In this document: positions 7,029 through 12,115 of the stretch, piece after piece
Position numbering within the stretch: the stretch's first letter is position 1
How the letters are laid out: every line of letters starts with the position of its first letter
From: Bacteroidota bacterium
GTDB lineage: Bacteria > Bacteroidota > Bacteroidia > Chitinophagales > Chitinophagaceae
Length of the DNA stretch: 12,115 nucleotides
Direction of reading: 5' to 3'
NCBI GenBank assembly: GCA_023386395.1
Contig: JAEWJV010000329.1
Location: 1-12,115, forward strand
Translations under genes and position numbers: made by a program
The notes under the pieces: model-generated
The model's database searches: none
Told to the model about the DNA's origin: nothing
Seen by the model: the letters and a program-made list of their open reading frames with translations, nothing else

Positions 7029-7643
7029 TCAGCCCCTAAATACCTTATCCATGTTTTCCCCTGTAAAATCCATTGATGATGTCATAGCATTTCTGCCAAC
7101 TAAAAACAATGCAGCTTTATACGCTTCACCCAATACATCAACCCAGCCGCAAATGCAAAGCTTTAATTTATTATTTGCAAAAAGATCATCCACATATTCT
7201 TTTATGAAACCTGCATTAAAAGCTTCAAAAATAAAACAGGCATTCTCCCCTTTAAAATTATTGCGGATACAGATTTCGCCGTTTAAAATATTGGGTAAAG
7301 TATAAACAAATAATGCAGGGCTTGCCATTTCAATTGTTTGAAAATATTTTATATCAGCTTCAAGGCTTGAATTGGCGTTAGTAAGCAGCAAACCAATTTC
7401 TTCGGGCTTATACTGTTTTACAATCGTCTCATCCTTTAATAAAACTTCTGAAGCAAGCCATCCAAGCTTGCTCAGGTTATCCATTTTATAAAATTTTGGA
7501 TAATCAGCCTGCAGATATTTATAGAGGTGTACCAGGAAAGATGGAAGACCGACATTCTTATCGGCGTACAATACGTCCCCGTTTTTTATCACTGTTTTAT
7601 CAGCAATAACACAATTTGATATTATATGTAAAGCTTCTCTCAA
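7029..7643 (-). CDS. Half-length ketosynthase-like protein, non-catalytic
   Basis: This 204-residue product corresponds to the N-terminal half of a ketosynthase. It has LGWLASEVLL (60-69), EIGLLLTNANSSLEADIKYF (82-101), ASPALFVYTLPNILNGEICI (107-126) and LCICGWVDVLGEAY (162-175). It stops where a full enzyme would begin its C-terminal half with the two His residues. At the nucleophile position it reads IFEAFNAG, so the Cys is missing too. Similar short ketosynthase-like proteins occur in flexirubin-type loci; a structural partner role with KS1 is inferred. The start is a TTG at 7643, since no ATG occurs in frame until Met54. It lies 6 bp after, and in the same frame as, the KS1 stop, so reinitiation by ribosomes finishing KS1 is plausible. 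Confidence 0.8.
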   Translation of the reverse strand: MREALHIISNCVIADKTVIKNGDVLYADKNVGLPSFLVHLYKYLQADYPKFYKMDNLSKLGWLASEVLLKDETIVKQYKPEEIGLLLTNANSSLEADIKYFQTIEMASPALFVYTLPNILNGEICIRNNFKGENACFIFEAFNAGFIKEYVDDLFANNKLKLCICGWVDVLGEAYKAALFLVGRNAMTSSMDFTGENMDKVFRG

Positions 7644-7649
7644 AATATA

Positions 7650-8780
7650 TTATTTACTGAAAATAACAGCGGCATTGCAACCGCCAAATCCCGATGCTGT
7701 TTTAATGCAATTATTAATTTGTTTATGTATGATTTCTTTACAAACGTTTATAGGTTGGGAAACGCCATGCACCTCAAAACCTTTTGTAGGCAAGATTGTA
7801 TTTTGTTTTAAAGATTCAATTGAAATGACAGATTCAATCAAACCTGCTGCGCCCAATGTATGGCCATAAAAGGCCTTTAAGCTGTTTACAGGCGGCGTTG
7901 TTAAACCTGCCAGTGCAACGCCTTTTGCTTCCATCTCATCATTGTAAATGGTAGCTGTGCCATGCGCCGAAATAAAATCAATATCTTCTTTCGATAAACC
8001 CGCATCATTCATCGCCGCTCTGATGCATTGATATAATTCATGGCCTGTTCTTGATGGCCCTGAAATATGATTGGCATCATTGCTTACAGCACCGCTAATC
8101 ACTTTAATATTATCTGCATTTTTTTTGAAAGATGAAAGCACGACGGTTGCAGCTGCTTCGCCAAGATTAATGCCATCACGGGCAGCGTCAAACGGTTTGC
8201 ATACGCCGCTGCTCAATGCCTGGAAAGATTTAAAACCAGATAATATAAATTTTGTAATAACATCTGCCCCTGTAACAACCACATTGTCATATTTACTCGA
8301 TTGAATAAACCGCATGCCCGTTATAATGGCCAATACACCCGAAATGCAGGCATTGGAAATAATTAATGGCTGATGTACAAATCCAAAGTGCGTAGCAACA
8401 AGTTTTGCCGAAGTGTGCAGGGCAATTCTTTTTTGCAATTGCTCATCATACACTCCGCTTTCAAGCAAACTAATATTACCTTTTGTTGTAGATATTATAA
8501 GCAGGGTTTTATCGTCTTTTACATTAATACCGGATTGTTTGAGAGCTTCATCAACTGATGCTATAAGCAGGGTTTCAAACTTTGTATAACTTTTATTTTC
8601 AGATAAAACCGGAAATAAAAAATCATCGTTAAACAAAGCTGCATAATAAGGCTCAGCGGCAAAAGCATTATGATGCGCTTTCACTGCAGAAACATTATGC
8701 AGCAGTGCATCAAAATTTTCTTTTGTTGTGCGCCCTAAGGGAGAAAAAATATTATCAGCAATAATAAAAACGTCTTTCAT
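7650..8780 (-). CDS. Beta-ketoacyl-ACP synthase (KS1)
   Basis: A 376-residue ketosynthase, somewhat shorter than FabF, with a complete active site: Cys145 in IISNACISGVLA, His273 in ISAHGTATIYND, Lys302 and His307 in LKAFYGHTLGAAG, and a C-terminal SGFGGCNAAV. It condenses acyl chains with malonyl-ACP. KS2 encodes the same chemistry in the same locus, so the two probably act at different stages, for example initiation on the aromatic starter versus later elongation; the sequence does not say which. It starts at ATG 8780, after a 104-bp gap containing octamer-spaced repeats. Its stop is followed within 6 bp by the half-ketosynthase in the same frame. Confidence 0.9.
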   Translation of the reverse strand: MKDVFIIADNIFSPLGRTTKENFDALLHNVSAVKAHHNAFAAEPYYAALFNDDFLFPVLSENKSYTKFETLLIASVDEALKQSGINVKDDKTLLIISTTKGNISLLESGVYDEQLQKRIALHTSAKLVATHFGFVHQPLIISNACISGVLAIITGMRFIQSSKYDNVVVTGADVITKFILSGFKSFQALSSGVCKPFDAARDGINLGEAAATVVLSSFKKNADNIKVISGAVSNDANHISGPSRTGHELYQCIRAAMNDAGLSKEDIDFISAHGTATIYNDEMEAKGVALAGLTTPPVNSLKAFYGHTLGAAGLIESVISIESLKQNTILPTKGFEVHGVSQPINVCKEIIHKQINNCIKTASGFGGCNAAVIFSK

Positions 8781-8819
8781 TTATTCGCTCACATTTCAAC
8801 TTATCATTTTCGTTTAAAA

Positions 8820-8843
8820 GTTCACAGGTTCACTTGTTCACAA
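8820..8843. repeat. Three GTTCAC hexamers at exact 8-bp pitch
   Basis: GTTCACAG, GTTCACTT and GTTCACAA follow one another from 8820. They lie in the gap between the hotdog gene and KS1; on the coding strand they read as GTGAAC units. Slipped-strand duplication or a protein-binding array are both possible. Confidence 0.6.
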
Positions 8844-8875
8844 GTTTATCTTCTCAATCCCTGATTCCCCAACCT

Positions 8876-8889
8876 TTCAACTCTTCAAC
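8876..8889. repeat. Two TTCAAC hexamers at 8-bp pitch over the hotdog stop codon
   Basis: TTCAAC occurs at 8876-8881 and 8884-8889, the same 8-bp spacing as the GTTCAC array about 50 bp away. On the coding strand this reads GTTGAAGAGTTGAA, and the first unit supplies the TGA stop of the hotdog protein. A further TTCAAC lies near 8795. Confidence 0.45.
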
Positions 8890-9307
8890 CATCTGCCGGT
8901 TCAATAAATATGCGCATTTCGCATTGCGCAACCAGTTTGTCATTCAATAAGATCTTTCCACTTATCAATTGCATATTCATTACATGACCTGTGGTTACAA
9001 TTTCTGTTTTAAGCTCACTGTTTATTACTGGTAAAAAAAACACTTCGAAATTTTTAACCGCAGCAATATAGCCCAATGGCGCAGGTTTGCTTTGCTGCAA
9101 GGCATTGTACCCCGCACCTGCTGCCGCAGTTTGCGCAATATTTTCAAGCAGGCCCGCTTCTGCCAAAAAACCATCTTCATTAAACACATTATCCGCCTTT
9201 GCTTTGAATGAGGTACGTGCGGTTGTATCGTCTACATACAATAAAGCATCGATCATTACAAATGGCGCACGCTGTGGAATAAATGGTAATATATCTTTCG
9301 TAATCAT
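8885..9307 (-). CDS. Hotdog-fold dehydratase-like protein, Glu kept but catalytic His missing
   Basis: A 140-residue single hotdog domain with IPQRAPFVMIDAL (10-22), the core helix FLAEAGLLENIAQTAAAGAGY (starting at 47) and a beta-rich C-terminal half. Aligned to FabZ through ENIAQ, the catalytic Glu is Glu55, but the His position is Val41 in DNVFNEDG. Alone it should therefore not be a normal dehydratase. Similar proteins accompany a second, His-bearing hotdog protein in flexirubin and aryl-polyene loci, and the partner here would be the protein encoded at 4234-4608. It follows the ligase gene by 67 bp and precedes KS1 by 104 bp on the same strand. Start ATG at 9307. Confidence 0.85.
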   Translation of the reverse strand: MITKDILPFIPQRAPFVMIDALLYVDDTTARTSFKAKADNVFNEDGFLAEAGLLENIAQTAAAGAGYNALQQSKPAPLGYIAAVKNFEVFFLPVINSELKTEIVTTGHVMNMQLISGKILLNDKLVAQCEMRIFIEPADG

Positions 9308-9374
9308 TATTGCAGGTTATCATGTACAAAGCGTATAGAATACACACATTCAATACGAATTTAAACAGTGATTT

Positions 9375-10667
9375 CTATTTACGTTTATCTATAAATTTAA
9401 CCGGCTTGCGGCTGGCTTCGTTAAACTGTAATTTCTTAATGGCATCTTCAGAAACATATTGCACAAAAGGGCTAACGCGAAGTTTAGCCTGTATATAAGA
9501 CCGTATCCTGTGATCGCTTTCTGTACTTTCATCTGCCGCATGAATGTAAAGCAACACTTCATCCAAACCAACATCATTGGTTGAAACCTCCACCACATAG
9601 TCGCGCACTTCATTTATTTCATTCAGCAAATCAAATAAAGCCGCAGGATATAGTGTTGTGCCTTTAAATTTTATCATTTGTTTTTTGCGGCCCAGCAATG
9701 GCGATAAACGCAGTGTATTTCTGCCGCAGGAACAAGTATCATCAAAATACATACACACATCGCCTGTTTTATAACGCAGCAATGGCATGCCTTCTACGCC
9801 AAGTGTTGTTATAGTTACTTCGCCTTCTCTATTTGCAGGCACAGGCTTATTATTTTCATCCAGCAATTCAACAATTATCAATTCAGGTTGAAGATGGCCG
9901 CCTTTACCGGCGCTGCATTCTGTAAATGCTGTTTGCATCTCAGTAGAAGCATAGGTTGAATACAATTGTATATTCCAGGCTTCTGTAATTTTTCTGCCGA
10001 GAATATTAAGTGAACAATCTGCATTTCGGATACTTTCGCCAATGCAAACCGCTTTTTTTACAGATGTATGGCTAATATTAATATTATGCTGTTCGGCATA
10101 TTGAATAAGTTTGAGTATGAACGATGGAACAGCAATAATTATGGTTGGCTCATACCGAGCAATATTCTCCCATTGCAAAGCAGGAATGCCTGGGCCAACG
10201 CGAACAATTTTACCACCCATTTTGCGAATACCTGAGTAGTATGCAATACCAGCCATAAACTGCCGGTCGAGGGTAAGCATGAGCTGGTAAACATCTTCGG
10301 CAGAGCCATCTGCTGTTATAAAAGAGTTGTATTCATTACAGGCCAATCGTTGCAAATCATTTTCTGTAAGCGCTATAGAAACCCGGCTTCCCAAAGTGCC
10401 CGAAGTTGCAGTGTATTCAATGATTGCATGTTTATCAACACATAAAAAATCTGCATTATTTCTTTGAAGGTCATCTTTTGTGGTTATTGGAAGTTTGGTT
10501 AAATCTTCCAGTGTTTTTACGGCATTTATATCAATTGCCTGCCGGGCAAAAAGTTTCTTATAAAAAGGCGAATTAGCGTTTAAATATTGTAATAACGCCT
10601 GCAGTCTTTTTTCCTGCAATTCTTTAATTTCATCTTTTGGCTTATACGATACTGCGGTTTCATTCAT
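9375..10667 (-). CDS. PaaK-like AMP-forming aryl acid:ACP/CoA ligase
   Basis: A 430-residue ANL-superfamily adenylating enzyme of the phenylacetate-CoA ligase subtype. The N-terminal region has NSPFYKKLF (32-40). The phosphate-binding loop is TATSGTLGS (86-94). Then come YASTEM (239-244), RYKTGD (298-303), the CSCGR cluster (312-316) typical of PaaK-like enzymes, and GRKKQMIKFKG (326-336) at the hinge, followed by the small C-terminal domain. It would adenylate an aromatic carboxylic acid and load it on a carrier protein or CoA as starter unit. In aryl-polyene loci the substrate is 4-hydroxybenzoate; in flexirubin loci it is a tyrosine-derived cinnamate. The actual substrate is not deducible here. 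It is the first gene of the minus-strand locus, divergent from the hydrolase gene. Confidence 0.87.
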   Translation of the reverse strand: MNETAVSYKPKDEIKELQEKRLQALLQYLNANSPFYKKLFARQAIDINAVKTLEDLTKLPITTKDDLQRNNADFLCVDKHAIIEYTATSGTLGSRVSIALTENDLQRLACNEYNSFITADGSAEDVYQLMLTLDRQFMAGIAYYSGIRKMGGKIVRVGPGIPALQWENIARYEPTIIIAVPSFILKLIQYAEQHNINISHTSVKKAVCIGESIRNADCSLNILGRKITEAWNIQLYSTYASTEMQTAFTECSAGKGGHLQPELIIVELLDENNKPVPANREGEVTITTLGVEGMPLLRYKTGDVCMYFDDTCSCGRNTLRLSPLLGRKKQMIKFKGTTLYPAALFDLLNEINEVRDYVVEVSTNDVGLDEVLLYIHAADESTESDHRIRSYIQAKLRVSPFVQYVSEDAIKKLQFNEASRKPVKFIDKRK

Positions 10668-10740
10668 ATTGTTCCCTATAACTCAAGCTGCGTTGCAAGC
10701 TCTGGCATAACACTGGCAAAGAAACCAAAATTTTAAGCTA

Positions 10741-10769
10741 TTGCCAAAGCCGGGAATTCAATATATTTA
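10741..10769 (+). promoter_or_regulatory. Candidate Bacteroidota promoter for the hydrolase gene
   Basis: TTG at 10741-10743 and TATATTTA at 10762-10769 are 18 bp apart. This fits the Bacteroidota pattern TTG - about 19 bp - TAnnTTTG with seven of eight bases in the second box. Transcription would start near 10776, inside the inverted repeat that follows. For the pigment locus on the other strand, no equally good match was found. Confidence 0.35.
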
Positions 10770-10800
10770 ATACCCTTTTATATTTTACCGGGGGGTATTA
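10768..10800. promoter_or_regulatory. Inverted repeat TAATACCC...GGGTATTA just before the hydrolase start
   Basis: TAATACCC (10768-10775) and GGGTATTA (10793-10800) are exact reverse complements separated by 17 bp. The repeat overlaps the end of the candidate promoter and ends three bases before the ATG. It could be an operator or an RNA hairpin that hides the start codon. Confidence 0.4.
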
Positions 10801-10803
10801 TTC

Positions 10804-11727
10804 ATGAAATATTTTTTATACAGCTCTATCTTAATCTTTACAACTATCGCCTGCTTTTCACAAAATATAAAGCCCGTTTTATATAAAGACATATCATTTA
10901 ATAAAGTGAATGTTCAAAAAAATATTATTTATTCTGCTACTGATAGTATTAAAGAGAAATACAGGTGTTTCGATTTTTATCAGCCTTCAACAGATTCAAT
11001 ACTGCAAAAAAGGCCCTTAATTATCTGGATGCATGGCGGTGGCTTTAAATTCGGGACAAAGAATGCTGCTGAAATAAAATTATGGGGTGATGAATTTGCC
11101 AAACGTGGCTATGCATTTGCCGCCATTAATTACAGGCTCAGCAAAAAAAATCCATTATTTAAATTTAAAGACCTGGTAGAAGCTTGCTATGATAATATAA
11201 AGGATGTAAACAATGCCATTACATTCTTTAAAACCAACGCATCAAAATTTAATATTGATACCAATAAAATGGTACTTGGCGGAAACTCAGCAGGCGCTGT
11301 TATAGCAATGCAAACCGTGTATAGCAACGCAGCAGATATTAAATACATTCTCGATAGTAATAAAACCGTTATCAATACAAATAATTACAATACCCAAAAC
11401 ATTGCTGCTGTTATAAATTTCTGGGGCGCCTTGTTTAATATAGAATGGCTTCACCGGACGAAAGTTCCCATTGCAAGCGTTCACGGCTCAAAAGACAGGG
11501 TTGTGCCTGTTAACAATAAAGGCGTGGTGTTTTTTGGCAGCCAGTTAATCCATGAAAAAGCTGATTCATTGCAAATTCCTAACGGCATTAAGATTTATGA
11601 AGGTTATGCGCATGAATTATATAAGCATTTTAACCCACTGATTTATCCCCGGAAAGTAAAGCAAAGGCACCGGGAGGCGGCACAATTTGCTTCTGATTTT
11701 TTATATAAGGTTTTTAAAGAAGAATGA
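10804..11727 (+). CDS. Secreted alpha/beta-hydrolase (esterase-like)
   Basis: The 307-residue product starts with a signal peptide, MKYFLYSSILIFTTIACF, likely cut before QN; the Cys17 context is a poor lipobox. The rest is an alpha/beta hydrolase of the carboxylesterase/BD-FAE kind: oxyanion-hole motif HGGGF (77-81), nucleophile Ser162 in GGNSAGA, Asp231 in HGSKDRVVP, and His270 in EGYAHELY. The triad is complete and correctly ordered. Substrate is unknown; esters in the periplasm or outside the cell are expected. It is divergent from the pigment ligase with a 136-bp shared promoter region, but nothing ties it to the pigment pathway apart from position. Transcription ends at the hairpin at 11752-11790. 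Confidence 0.88.
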   Translation: MKYFLYSSILIFTTIACFSQNIKPVLYKDISFNKVNVQKNIIYSATDSIKEKYRCFDFYQPSTDSILQKRPLIIWMHGGGFKFGTKNAAEIKLWGDEFAKRGYAFAAINYRLSKKNPLFKFKDLVEACYDNIKDVNNAITFFKTNASKFNIDTNKMVLGGNSAGAVIAMQTVYSNAADIKYILDSNKTVINTNNYNTQNIAAVINFWGALFNIEWLHRTKVPIASVHGSKDRVVPVNNKGVVFFGSQLIHEKADSLQIPNGIKIYEGYAHELYKHFNPLIYPRKVKQRHREAAQFASDFLYKVFKEE

Positions 11728-11751
11728 TACCGTTTGAATTTAGGCAAATAA

Positions 11752-11790
11752 AAAAGCAATACAACAGCTTGCGGCTGCTGTATTGCTTTT
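11752..11790. terminator. Bidirectional intrinsic terminator
   Basis: A 17-bp stem with one mismatch, AAAAGCAATACAACAGC (11752-11768) against 11774-11790, surrounds the loop TTGCG. The stem is bounded by A-runs on the left and a T-run on the right, so it can stop transcripts from both the hydrolase (plus) and the ammonium transporter (minus), which converge here. Confidence 0.85.
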
Positions 11791-11825
11791 AGTGTTAAAA
11801 ACCTTGCATTACTAACCCACAGAGC

Positions 11826-12115
11826 TTATTTAACTCTCAGGATTTCTTCTGCATCCATCAATATTTCTTCGCTGTGCCCGTTGCCGTTACCATTTGTTGC
11901 TTGTACAACAAGGCTGCCCTGGAAGTACTTTTCATTATGCTGTGTAGCATCCAGGCCAAGCAGTTCATCCTCGGCACTAACACGCAAAGGCAAAATAAAA
12001 TTGATGAATTTGAATATGAGGAAGGATACGGTAAAACTGTATGCAACCACAATTACCAGGGCTTTTACCTGTATGAGGAAGAAAGCTGCGTTGCCATAGA
12101 ATAGGCCATCTGCAC
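11826..12115 (-). CDS. amt: Ammonium transporter (Amt family), C-terminus only
   Basis: About 96 codons are visible and the frame is open to the right edge; the N-terminal part lies outside the window. The fragment begins ADGLFYGNAAFFLIQVKA, then the last membrane helix VIVVAYSFTVSFLIFKF, followed by FINFILPLRVSAEDELLGLD and a motif ATQHNEKYF. This is the conserved final helix and cytoplasmic tail of Amt/AmtB channels (YSF, LRVS.EDE..GLD...H). The tail is where P-II proteins bind in studied homologues. About 30 residues follow the usual end, with an Asn-Gly run (NGNGNGHSEE) and an acidic segment ending EEILRVK. A GTG at 12050 is inside the helix and is not the true start. Confidence 0.88.
   Translation of the reverse strand, partial: ADGLFYGNAAFFLIQVKALVIVVAYSFTVSFLIFKFINFILPLRVSAEDELLGLDATQHNEKYFQGSLVVQATNGNGNGHSEEILMDAEEILRVK

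Noticed and set aside
11874..12104. Plus-strand open frame of about 76 codons at the right end
   Set aside because: It is antisense to the conserved C-terminus of the ammonium transporter, which explains this DNA fully.

Overview
The window looks like chromosomal DNA of a Bacteroidota bacterium, most likely of the Chitinophagaceae or a close relative. The evidence is the moderately AT-rich base composition, almost no Shine-Dalgarno motifs before starts, a short Crp/Fnr-type regulator, a Bacteroidota-style signal peptide ending in CFSQN, and a flexirubin/aryl-polyene type pigment locus. The family assignment is an inference from gene content; no rRNA or other taxonomic marker is present. No tRNA, rRNA, CRISPR array, transposase or integrase was found, and no gene-free stretch exceeds 300 bases.

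Left part (1-4176). A DinB-fold protein runs off the left edge on the minus strand, preceded by a Crp/Fnr-family regulator on the same strand. Divergent from the regulator lies a DUF899 (thioredoxin-like) gene, closely followed or overlapped by a small two-helix membrane protein with a KCPVC motif. A 177-bp intergenic stretch follows, with a perfect 15-bp-arm palindrome and other internal repeats. Then come two genes sharing one base: a YCII/DGPF-domain protein and an ECF sigma factor with a long C-terminal extension. This is the classic ECF42 arrangement.

Central part (4234-10667, all minus strand). Seven genes form a compact locus resembling part of a flexirubin or aryl-polyene type II polyketide/fatty-acid pathway. 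In transcription order they are: a PaaK-like aryl-activating ligase; a hotdog protein without the catalytic His; an intact ketosynthase (KS1); a half-length ketosynthase-like protein; a second intact ketosynthase (KS2); a ketosynthase-like chain-length-factor protein with the whole catalytic triad replaced; and a FabZ-like hotdog protein that keeps His but has Gln for the catalytic acid. The expected job is to load an aromatic acid on a carrier protein and extend it to a polyene by repeated condensation and dehydration. No acyl carrier protein, ketoreductase, phosphopantetheinyl transferase, tyrosine ammonia-lyase or dialkylresorcinol enzyme lies here, so those must be encoded elsewhere if the pathway works.

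Right part (10804-12115). A secreted alpha/beta hydrolase is read away from the pigment locus from a region with a plausible Bacteroidota promoter and an inverted repeat. It ends at a strong hairpin terminator that also serves the convergent gene, an ammonium transporter whose C-terminus only is inside the window.

The points most worth following are the complementary active-site losses in the two hotdog proteins, the two 'active plus degenerate' ketosynthase pairs, a possible small gene split by one base in an A6 run (6884-7013), and the repeat structures at 2461-2580 and 8820-8889.
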